The notes beneath the pieces are model-generated. The model was not told where the DNA came from, searched no databases, and saw only the letters and a program-made list of their open reading frames with translations. Positions 58,001 to 64,000 of a DNA stretch of 64,000 bases are shown piece after piece (position 1 is the stretch's first letter; every line of letters begins with the position of its first letter). Origin of the DNA: Dendrolimus kikuchii (lineage: Eukaryota > Arthropoda > Insecta > Lepidoptera > Lasiocampidae); the NCBI GenBank assembly GCA_019925095.2, contig CM034392.1, positions 5,592,887 to 5,656,886 of the forward strand, written 5' to 3'. The position numbers and the translations under genes were made by a program.

Positions 58001-61000
58001 GCGTAAAAGAATTTCGTTCCAATAATTTTGTTTAAAAGAAAGTATAATTTGAGCAAAACTTAAATGCGTTCTTGAAGTTTGTATACGTCATTATGCAAAA
58101 TACTATTATACTATGCTCCGGTGGTTCGGACATGTACAAAGAATGCATGATGAAAGAATGAATAAACAGATATACAATGCAAAAGTGGATGGATGCAGAA
58201 GTCGTGGAAGGCCACGACACACTTTCCATGATCAAATTGATCGTGTACTAGCAGAAGGTGACCTTAAGAACAGACGAGCGTGCATGACAAGAGTTATGAA
58301 TGTCAAAGAAGCAAGTGAGGTGTGTAAGAATAAGCCTAAATGGCGCTCTGTTGTTCGTGTCTACCCCGCAAGGGAACTGGCGTGAAGTTATGTATGTATG
58401 TATGTATGTATGTACTATTATAAGGTTCCCGAGGCTATACATACAAGAGTTGAGTGGGTAGAGTGTTGCGCTCTCGCTCAGTTGCTAACTGGACTCGCAT
58501 TGCATCTCTTTCTCACTACACACTGTTACACTAATACACGTTAACACCTGATTGAACATGCGGAAATTCACAGAGCTAACTTCTCTCGGGGCGCATTTAA
58601 GTTTCGCGTTTACTCCACAGTAAACTTTATAGATCAGCTGCAAAACACTATGCATTATTTGATTTTGTATGAATAGCGTCTCTAATGCTATTATAATTTA
58701 GGTATTACATTATTAAAATATTTTTATATGTATGACAGACTGCAAAATAAATAATTAAAAATCTGTTTTACTGTTGTTACGCGTGATTATTGTTTGAATC
58801 TTATTAATTCTATTACTATGGCTACCAAACAGTGGCCGAAGCGTTAAATTAAAATCAAAATACATTAAAATAACTTAATTAATTCGTAAATTGTTAGTTT
58901 TAAATTTGACAACTTTGTTTTGGATTTCACAAATTGTGAGGTGCAGCTAAAATCAAGTACTGCGCTTACTTAAAACACATCGAAAACTTAGCGTCATTGC
59001 TCCACATGATCATTTGTGTTTGGAATATTATACTATAAACATACATACATACACAGCTTCACGCTAGTTCCCTTGCGGGGTAGGCACGAACACCAGAGCG
59101 CCATTCAGGCTTGTTCTTACACACCTCACTCGCTTCTTTCACATTCATAGCTCTTGTCATGCACGCTCGTCTGTTCTTACGGCTCCTGACATCACCTTCT
59201 GCTAGTATACGACAATTTGATCATGGAGGGTGTGTCGTGGCCTTCCACGACTTCTGCTATCTACTATAAACAAATATAATAATTACCACTTGACGTCTTT
59301 GTCTTTTTCGTGATTACGGCTACTGCAAAGTGGCCGAAACGTCGGAGTAGAAATAAAATAAAATACCGCGCATAAAACATTTATAACATTATTAAAGATA
59401 ATTAAGTATAGTTAATGTTTGAAAGTGGATTATTTTATGTTTAATAATATTTATAGGAGGCAGTTAATCGTTTGACATGGGCGAACACGATGATATTTGA
59501 CTATAAAGAACAGCTGCGTACAGACGGTGTGACGCTGTCGATGTGGACGCACGTTGCCGACGACACGCAAGGCGACGACCTGATCCTTCACCCCCTCGGT
59601 ACTGTCGTTGCCAACCCAATCACTGACACGTGTGCAATATTGCAGGTTCGATTTTCAAAGTAAGTGAATTAATGAGAAACTGTATTGTTTACCGTAAAAA
59701 ATATATAAAATTAATATGGATGTATTTTCAGAAAAATAGGCGGTTTTATCATTTATAACACACCCAGCGACCCTGTGGCCATAGACATTTTAAATGCCAT
59801 ACAAATTTAATTAGGTGTTTAACCTAAACTTTTACTGTTTCTTGTTATTAAGTGCACTACAATAACAAAGAAACTAAGTCCATGTAGTCTACACAACAGC
59901 GCAGCGAAACAAAGACGAGTCGCTGCCAACCTGATTTGAAGTAATACAATGATTGGAATGTTGTTTATGATAATCTAGGTATTTGTTAGCGAATAGAAAT
60001 AACGCGATTGCAGCGCCATCTATTTTGCTAATCCGTTTATTCCATGAAAATGTCGTCATTTGTCGAGATAAAGTGTATCCTAAGTGTTAACACGTATTAC
60101 AAGTCAGCACTATGCTAAGTTTCAATCATATACACGTTCAGTAGTTTCCAAAAAATGCGATCGCAGCGCCATCTTTTTCGTAATTTTCGTTTATCCCACG
60201 AAAACGACGTCATTTATTGGGATAAAAAGTATTCTAAGTTGCGCCCTGGGATATAAGCTAGCTCTAATGTCGAGTTTCATTTAAATCCGTTCAGTAGTTT
60301 TCACATGATGCTCTAACAGACGGATAAAAATTGTATTTTCGGAATCCGCTGGTCCGAATTAGCCCTTCTGATTTTTTTTAAAGATTTTTAAATGCATTGT
60401 ACAAAGTCGAACTATTTACAGATTTATTATAGTATAGATTGAGAGTTAAAAGTATTTCCTACTTGTTTTAAATTCATATCTGTATTTTCAATTAACACAT
60501 ATTTACTGTTAACTAATTACCTATTAAAATGACTATGCTGGATGTATATTAAAGTCTAAGTCAGAATTGATGGTTAGTTTCAATTATGCATGTTAATAAG
60601 GTAATGAAAGGACATGGTGAGCGTTTTAACTCCTTGTATTTCTTCACAGCTATGAATGTCAACATCCAATTTTATTTCCTCGATCGGAATCGGTGCGAAC
60701 GTACGCAGAGCGCTCTGAGAGCATCAGCTCAGAGGCCGAAAGTCCCGGTCCTGACTTCGAAGCACTTCTGAGCGTCGCATCGCGGGACCCAATGTTTGAG
60801 TTACACGAGCAAGAGCGACGGCAACTTTGGGCGTCCCGGTCGCGGCTCGCCGGCGCCGCACCAGAGTTGCTCCCCAAGCTGCTGTCGTGCGTGGAGTGGG
60901 GGGAGCGTGCGTTCGCGGCGGGCGTCCCGCGACTACTGGCGCGTTGGCCGCCACTGCGGGTGGAGAGCGCGCTCGAACTTCTCGACTATGCGTACGCCGA

Positions 61001-62988
61001 TGCAGCGGTGCGAAGTTTCGCCGTGTCGTGCCTTTCTTCGATCGGGGACGCGGAACTTCTGCTCTATTTACTGCAACTCGTGCAGGCTCTGAAACACGAG
61101 CCGTTTCTCATGTGCGATCTCGCGCTGTTCCTACTGCGGCGGGCGTATTCTAACATGACCGTCGGCCACTATCTCTTCTGGCATTTGAGGTGAGTGCCGC
61201 TTGAATAGGAAGTAGACTTAATTATTGTCCAAAGTGGGCGTTACATTATCCAATTTGCACTAAAGCTTACTAAACGTCAGAGCCCATAAGATCAGGGTAG
61301 TGTAATGCTCGCTTTATATGTATAGCCTTTGAAGAAGTGTTCTTTAGCAGTACTTGTTTGATTAAAATCTTGAAATGTTTTTTACGGCTAACTCAAGTAA
61401 GACATACTGGACAAGGTAAAAATTGGAGTATCTGCCAATATTACTTGATCATTAACTATTTACTAAAGGTGGGTAGATTCAAGTACATTTTGGAGCTGCA
61501 TCTGTGTTTAAAGATGAAAATTCAGGTCCCAGGTCCGTAAGACCGGATGACTGCCGTGCGCAGAGCAGACTATAGAGTATACTACATTTAACCATATTTA
61601 TCTAGGTTGCTTCTAATTGTAATCGTCGACTGCCACTTTGCACTCCGATAAGTTTACGTGTGGATGCGGATTGATTTTAGTTGTACATTCATAAAAAATG
61701 CAACAGATGCAGGTCCGAAAATTCATATCTATCTAGATTTATTTCTATTACTACTATTTAGTGGACCATAAAATTAACAACTGTGACTTATAACAAGTGT
61801 AATAACTGCACATGAAAACTCTCGGGTTTATTAATCTTTAGGATCAGAATTTGACTGTATAATTATAACATGTTCAACTGAGCTTTTTCACCTAGATAGC
61901 TTGTTAGAAATTTTTTAATACATTTCAATTGAGAGAGCGAGAGAGAGATAACTTTATTGCACACCAAAATAAACGATTACAAAAACAGACCATATTTACA
62001 ATATTTTTAGGCAATACAATAGGTGGCCTTAACGGTCAAAGCAAACTTACAGGCAGCCTAAATGAAAGAAATTGGATCAGGCGAAATAGGTGGTGCAGGA
62101 AAAAGGCAATATATACATAAATACTCAAACTAATTTAAGAAATAAATATACAAATATTTTTTTTTTTTTTTTATTTTTTTTATTGCAGGAGTTCAGCAGA
62201 CAGGCAGACGGCCCACTTGGTGGAAAACAGTTACTATCGCCTATGGACATTTGCAACACCAAAGGTGCTACAAATGCGCTGCTGCTCTCTTAAAGGAGAC
62301 TGGAACCTGGTCATTAATGCCGGAACACAACACAAGGTTGTTATGGCGGCATACTCTAGACCAGGGGTGGTCGCCATCCAGTCGAGCAAATACTCTACCA
62401 CCTGGCTGTGGGTTGTTTAGTCGCCTCTTACGACAGGCCGCCGGGCCGCAGGAAATTGTATTCTTTCTCCGTTCCTGCACGGATAAAATACATACATACA
62501 TACATAGTCATATATATACAATAATACATAAGTTATTATAATAAATGTATTAGCATGATTATATCTTCTTCTTCTTCTTCAGCCACTCTCAGTCCACTGC
62601 TGGACGTAGGCCTCCCCAAGTACGCGCCACATATCCCGGTCTCCCGTCTTCCTCATCCTGCCGGCCTGGCGGGCGGCATGATTATATAATTGAATTAAAA
62701 TAACTGACAAACCTTTTATACCATGAATCGAAATCCTTATTATAAAAGTGTAATTAGTTCTTCTGTGCTATTTACTTTTTTTCAATGTAGATGGCGCTAT
62801 ATTCTTAACACTCTCACCAATACAAGGACACTCATGCACAGCCTTCTGTCTCTCTCCTTGTAGGTCCGAAATGCACGTGCCCTCAGTGTCGGTGCGTTTC
62901 GGCCTAATGCTTGAAGCGTACTGTCGCGGCTGTCAAGAGCACATCAAGAGTCTCAAGAGCCAACTGACGTGTCTCGATAAGTTGAAGT
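42886..62988 (+). CDS. Class IA PI3-kinase catalytic subunit p110 (partial, N-terminal two thirds)
   Basis: Phosphorylates PtdIns(4,5)P2 downstream of insulin receptor/IRS and Ras, with a p60/p85 adaptor. Nine coding exons with agreeing phases: 42886-43032, 45932-46163, 46453-46679, 54783-55035, 56305-56471, 57660-57878, 59457-59659, 60650-61189, 62864-62988; about 704 codons. Order: adaptor-binding domain (residues 1 to about 126), Ras-binding domain (about 180-290, ending [20 protein letters not shown]), C2 (about 325-480), helical PIK domain (from about 515; [16 protein letters not shown] motif [54 protein letters not shown]). The kinase domain (roughly 370 residues) must lie right of the window. 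The start ATG has a good context (AAACAATGG). Intron 3 (8.1 kb) holds LRRC23 antisense. The ortholog is fly Pi3K92E/Dp110; vertebrate PIK3CA/B/D are co-orthologs. Confidence 0.95.
44205..44330 (-). mobile_element. Non-LTR retrotransposon 3' end
   Basis: ACACTTTATTGTTTACCAAA to CTCTTCCAGGCAACC; inverted relative to the end at 10080 and similar in design to 61930. No coding part. Confidence 0.5.
44420..44690 (-). mobile_element. RTE-type retrotransposon 3' end (family R)
   Basis: Minus strand encodes [58 protein letters not shown] and ends ARELA-stop, then a (TATG)n tail. The same peptide is encoded at 58110-58400. C-terminal part only. Confidence 0.85.
45932..46163 (+). CDS. p110 exon 2 (ABD)
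   Basis: Acceptor ATATTTTAG|GAC, donor AAAGC|GTAAGT. Encodes [40 protein letters not shown] and DITWLIGK, matching the ABD end including the conserved L-IGK. Confidence 0.95.
46453..46679 (+). CDS. p110 exon 3 (ABD-RBD linker, RBD start)
   Basis: 227 nt. Acceptor AAATTTTAG|CCC, donor GAG|GTAAGT. Encodes [20 protein letters not shown], then [15 protein letters not shown] and [14 protein letters not shown]. Confidence 0.95.
46703..47055. mobile_element. Tigger/pogo-type MITE
   Basis: Left end TACAGTGGAGACTCGATTATCCGGACCT and right end AGTCCGGTTAATTGAATCTCGAATACAGTGTTACTGTA form imperfect inverted repeats with the 'ACTCGATTATCCGGA' signature of pogo/Tigger elements, flanked by TA. About 350 bp, in p110 intron 3, 24 bp after exon 3. 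Confidence 0.7.
47595..47832 (-). mobile_element. Family D retroelement end
   Basis: AGACGTGTTGCTGGGGAGTT, ATGACCTTCAAAAAGTTTTC, GAACTTACTTTGAATAAAAA: reverse complement of 8676-8910. In p110 intron 3. Confidence 0.7.
47909..48153 (-). mobile_element. SINE-like family A, 5'-truncated
   Basis: Perfectly typical 3' part and body, ending abruptly at CCCTACCACCTGGC; the 5' segment with AGGCGAC and GGAACGGAG is absent. T run of about 20 bases with an internal A at the tail end. Confidence 0.9.
48828..49279 (+). mobile_element. Helitron-like element
   Basis: Starts A|TCTATTCTATAATATTATAA, then TGTTCTGGATTCACGCAAAA, ACTACTGAGCCGATTTTGAT, and ends GTGGACGAAGTCGCGGACAA ATGCTAA|T. The CTAA end and A/T flanks fit a Helitron. 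Non-coding. Confidence 0.55.
49280..50120. other. p110 intron 3, nothing recognised
   Basis: AT-rich, no exon or clear repeat. Confidence 0.35.
50128..50990 (+). repeat. Three diverged direct repeats (ACCGACTT element)
   Basis: Units at about 50128-50335, 50345-50490 and 50545-50720 each contain CTCCGTCAATTxTxAACCGATTTT-like text, a GxTCCCATxGTxxCCAxGTCAG block and TCTGATGAGTGG. The element closes near 50850-50975 with AACCGACTTCACTCTC and ACACCGACTTCAAGATC. A tandemly structured non-coding transposon known in style from Lepidoptera; family not named. Confidence 0.55.
51337..51342 (-). terminator. LRRC23 polyadenylation signal
   Basis: AATAAA on the minus strand 26 bp past the LRRC23 stop codon. 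Confidence 0.6.
51368..51473 (-). CDS. LRRC23 exon 4
   Basis: Acceptor TTATTTACAG|AAC; encodes [20 protein letters not shown] and an acidic end, stop TAA. Confidence 0.9.
51368..53950 (-). CDS. LRRC23, leucine-rich-repeat radial-spoke protein
   Basis: Complete four-exon gene, 358 residues: exons 53754-53950, 52790-53387, 52052-52227, 51368-51473, all phases consistent (human LRRC23 is of similar length). LRRC23 is a component of the ciliary/flagellar radial spoke RS3, needed for sperm motility. Layout: acidic N-terminus (residues about 8-45, [20 protein letters not shown]), seven to eight leucine-rich repeats from about 75 to 275 with LxxLxxLxLxxN phrases such as [42 protein letters not shown], then an LRR cap region [15 protein letters not shown], an [19 protein letters not shown] block, and an acidic C-terminal tail ending EEESNVED. 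It lies wholly within p110 intron 3 on the opposite strand. Codons are AT-biased like its neighbours. Confidence 0.92.
51714..52030 (-). mobile_element. SINE-like family A in LRRC23 intron 3
   Basis: Full-length copy. Its 5' end is followed by CGGATAAAAACGGATAAAAA, a 10-bp duplication, and lies only about 20 bp from the exon 3 donor (52051). Confidence 0.92.
52052..52227 (-). CDS. LRRC23 exon 3
   Basis: Acceptor ATATTTCCAG|TGT, donor GAGAG|GTATAT, 176 nt. Encodes [20 protein letters not shown], an acidic loop, and [18 protein letters not shown]. Confidence 0.92.
52790..53387 (-). CDS. LRRC23 exon 2 (LRR array)
   Basis: Acceptor TTTTTTCAG|GTA, donor AAGG|GTATGA, 598 nt. Encodes the bulk of the leucine-rich repeats, from [20 protein letters not shown] to [17 protein letters not shown]. 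Confidence 0.93.
53754..53950 (-). CDS. LRRC23 exon 1
   Basis: ATG with 65 codons plus two bases; donor GACGG|GTAAGA. Encodes [20 protein letters not shown], strongly acidic, then [20 protein letters not shown]. Confidence 0.88.
53951..54782. other. LRRC23 upstream region / p110 intron 3 end
   Basis: Would contain the LRRC23 promoter; no TATA box recognised. A GC-richer patch lies at 54295-54410. ATTATACAATTT-GAACTTTAATGC occurs twice (54541 and 54645), a small direct repeat. Confidence 0.4.
54783..55035 (+). CDS. p110 exon 4 (Ras-binding domain)
   Basis: Acceptor TTTACTTTTAG|GAC, donor GCGA|GTAAGT. Encodes [59 protein letters not shown]. Confidence 0.96.
55225..55441 (+). mobile_element. 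tRNA-derived SINE family C, best copy
   Basis: tRNA-like head: TGTGGTTGAGCGGGCTAAGC fits an A box and GGGTTCGATTCCTGG a B box, correctly spaced. Body: CTGGGTCTCTGGGATCGGCC, CCGTTGTATATTAATAACAC, CAATTTGGGGATATACAATA. Other copies at 12412, 25616 and 39331. In p110 intron 4. Confidence 0.88.
55445..56304. other. p110 intron 4 remainder
   Basis: Contains a G-run and T-run at 55480-55575; no exon recognised. Confidence 0.4.
56305..56471 (+). CDS. p110 exon 5 (RBD-C2 linker, C2 start)
   Basis: Acceptor GGTTTTCAG|TAA, donor GTGGAG|GTATAA. Encodes [20 protein letters not shown], a basic linker, and [20 protein letters not shown], the first C2 strands. Confidence 0.92.
57201..57395 (+). mobile_element. 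Non-autonomous Helitron
   Basis: A|TCTACTATATATATAAAATT at the 5' end; GGACAACGTCTCCCGGGCCC GCTAG|T at the 3' end. Same family end as 18174-18738. Insertion between A and T. In p110 intron 5. Confidence 0.85.
57660..57878 (+). CDS. p110 exon 6 (C2 domain)
   Basis: Acceptor CAACTTCAG|GTT, donor AGCAAG|GTATAG, 219 nt. Encodes [58 protein letters not shown]. Confidence 0.95.
58110..58400 (+). mobile_element. RTE-type retrotransposon 3' end (family R)
   Basis: Open frame: [70 protein letters not shown], ending PARELA-stop, followed by a (TATG)n tail. RWFGHV...GRPR is the usual tail of RTE-clade polyproteins. 5'-truncated. In p110 intron 6, same strand. Confidence 0.88.
58811..58846 (+). ncRNA. 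Hammerhead-like motif, degenerate copy 3
   Basis: ATTACTATGGCTACCAAACAGTGGCCGAAGCGTT matches copies at 9821 and 59305 in outline but has CGAAGCGTT in place of CGAAACGTC and a weakened stem II. Likely a dead relic. Confidence 0.2.
59037..59265 (-). mobile_element. RTE-type retrotransposon 3' end (family R)
   Basis: CATACATACATACACAGCTT, CACGCTAGTTCCCTTGCGGG, GGTGTGTCGTGGCCTTCCAC; reverse complement of 58110 with a one-base deletion (GTATACGACAATTTGATC) that breaks the frame. Confidence 0.85.
59305..59346 (+). ncRNA. Hammerhead-ribozyme-like motif, copy 2
   Basis: TTTTTCGTGATTACGGCTACTGCAAAGTGGCCGAAACGTCGG: stem II GGCTAC/GTGGCC (one G-U), followed by CGAAACGTC. The first core strand reads GTGATTA. 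Upstream CTTGACGTCTTTGTCTT and downstream ATAAAATACC match copy 1, so both derive from one element family. Confidence 0.3.
59457..59659 (+). CDS. p110 exon 7 (C2 domain end)
   Basis: Acceptor TTTATAG|GAG, donor TCAAA|GTAAGT. Encodes [55 protein letters not shown]. Confidence 0.95.
59732..59810 (+). CDS. Candidate alternative terminal exon of p110
   Basis: A good acceptor, GTATTTTCAG, ends at 59731, only 72 nt after the exon 7 donor. Joined in phase it adds [20 protein letters not shown] and NAIQI before a stop at 59810. Such a transcript would lack the helical and kinase domains. No consensus polyadenylation signal seen nearby. Could be chance. Confidence 0.25.
60004..60309 (+). repeat. Diverged tandem duplication, about 153-bp unit
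   Basis: Two adjacent units begin GCGATTGCAGCGCCATCT and GCGATCGCAGCGCCATCT and share TTTATyCCAyGAAAA, CGTCATTT, GATAAAxxGTATyCTAAGT, AGTTTCAT and CGTTCAGTAGTTT. Text typical of a transposon interior. In p110 intron 7. Confidence 0.75.
60650..61189 (+). CDS. p110 exon 8 (helical PIK domain)
   Basis: 540 nt, the largest exon. Acceptor CTTCACAG|CTA, donor TTGAG|GTGAGT. Encodes [114 protein letters not shown]. Strikingly GC-rich compared with the flanking introns. Confidence 0.97.
61190..61925. other. p110 intron 8, first half
   Basis: No exon recognised; AT-rich. Confidence 0.45.
61930..62095 (-). mobile_element. Non-LTR retrotransposon 3' end
   Basis: Starts with a (GA)n run, then AACTTTATTGCACACCAAAA, AGGTGGCCTTAACGGTCAAA, ACAGGCAGCCTAAATGAAAG; typical untranslated end of a lepidopteran LINE read from its tail. 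No coding part. Confidence 0.5.
62157..62488 (-). mobile_element. SINE-like family A, subfamily with 24831
   Basis: Full length with a long T run at the tail end; variants shared with 24831 (see there). CATACATACATACATA follows its 5' end. Confidence 0.92.
62555..62685. mobile_element. Retroelement 3'-end fragment
   Basis: (CTT)n run, then CAGTCCACTGCTGGACGTAG, GCCTCCCCAAGTACGCGCCA, CATATCCCGGTCTCCCGTCT; a phrase very common in lepidopteran RTE/LINE ends. A decayed copy is at about 53540-53600. Confidence 0.55.
62864..62988 (+). CDS. p110 exon 9 (end of helical domain)
   Basis: Acceptor CTCCTTGTAG|GTC, donor AAGT|GTGAGT, 125 nt. Encodes [39 protein letters not shown]. The following exon, starting the kinase domain, is outside the window. 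Confidence 0.96.
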
Positions 62989-64000
62989 GTGAGTCTGTAG
63001 TCTTTCAATATAATTTTTTGCATAAACCTGCGTACATATGTGATTAAAATGTAATGTATGTGGTGTCACATAACATATTTAAGGTGTTGATGACTGTACA
63101 AATTATGTTTGTGATGGTATTCTTGGATGAACGATAAATAATAAAGGTTCTATGTGATGTGTTTGTGAATGGAATCCAAGCGACATCTGTTTCAACTGAA
63201 CAGCTTTGTTTTGAGTAAAATGTCCATTTTATTAGTAAGAATTTTAACAGAATAAAAGCTATAGAAACCGTAGTATGTATGTATATCTGAACTATTTTCA
63301 CTTATGGCATTGAAAGCATGTTGAAAAGGGATATGTATACTGTTCCACATTCGTTTTGTACCAGTCTGTCTAAAGCATGACAGCGATATGTCACTATTAA
63401 GTTTTAAACTAGTGACAACCATATTGATGTTGGTCTTACTTTAAAAACTAAGATCGCGATTAATACTTATTTTTAATTAAATAAGTATCATTAGATTTAC
63501 TTGTCAATTTCATCTTGTGACTTGATCAAAACAGTTAAAAGAAAGTTGTAACTTTCTTGTTTCACTCACACTCATGTATACTGCATTAGTACAAATGAAT
63601 AAAAGACCTGTTACTTAGCTCTTATTTTAGCACGGTTTTTATAGCGTTAGTTATTGTTCTGAGGGATGTCGGGGTGGCTTTAGTGGGTATGTGACAGTGA
63701 ACAGTTGTTGGCAGTTCCACGCGACCTTCCTGTTTTTTTCTAAATATTGAGGCGTGTGGGCAAAATATTTAGGACATACGGTAGTTATTTCCGAATAGAA
63801 AGGATTAAACAAAAATTCTCGTTAAGCTCCTATGCTATCTGCTGTAATAGGGTAGTTGACATATATCACAATAAATTCTGAAACAATGTTTGTATAAAAG
63901 AGCGGGCGTTCAAATAACATGCCATCAGTCTAACTTTAAACCTAACTGTAAATAATACGCTTTTTGACTTATTATAAAAAATTACGTTATAATTTGCAAT
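62989..64000. other. p110 intron 9 to right edge
   Basis: No exon recognised; AT-rich. No kinase motif (such as DRHxxN or DFG) is encoded before the window ends. Confidence 0.6.

Overview
This is a eukaryotic window, almost certainly lepidopteran (moth or butterfly). Genes are split by introns with GT-AG borders, the background is very AT-rich, coding exons are few and partly GC-rich, and the intergenic and intronic DNA is packed with short retroposons, RTE/CR1-type retrotransposon ends, Helitrons and MITEs of kinds familiar from lepidopteran genomes. The species cannot be told from the sequence alone. There is no bacterial-style operon, CRISPR array or rRNA.

Layout. 1-15 kb is mostly repeat-rich intergenic or intronic sequence, with a doubtful exon at 587-699. 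15.1-20.1 kb (minus strand) holds the 5' part of a doublecortin-domain gene (DCX-EMAP-like): a large exon with the DCX domain, and probably a short first exon with a TATA-like promoter about 4 kb upstream. 20.3-34.5 kb is gene-poor, with nested transposons, a 107-bp AT microsatellite and fold-back elements. 34.7-40.9 kb (minus) holds NSUN5, the 28S rRNA cytosine-C5 methyltransferase, with both catalytic cysteine motifs and a long lysine-rich tail. The V-ATPase assembly factor VMA21 lies inside one NSUN5 intron on the same strand, just downstream of a strong splice acceptor. 42.8 kb to the right edge (plus) is a class IA phosphoinositide 3-kinase catalytic subunit (p110, ortholog of fly Pi3K92E): nine coding exons covering the adaptor-binding, Ras-binding, C2 and most of the helical domain. 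Its kinase domain lies beyond the window. Intron 3 of p110 contains a complete antisense gene, LRRC23 (radial-spoke leucine-rich-repeat protein), 51.37-53.95 kb.

The five genes do not form one pathway. They cover microtubule/ciliary functions (DCX protein, LRRC23), ribosome modification (NSUN5), V-ATPase assembly (VMA21) and insulin/growth signalling (p110). The notable architecture is nesting: VMA21 in NSUN5 on the same strand, possibly sharing a 5' exon, and LRRC23 in p110 on the opposite strand. Other points of interest are a possible in-phase alternative terminal exon of p110, ribozyme-like motifs (GCCAC...GTGGC-CGAAACGTCGG) that look like hammerheads with a swapped C3/G8 core pair, two retroposons with perfect palindromes at their 5' ends, and a MITE-derived 79-nt hairpin resembling a microRNA precursor.
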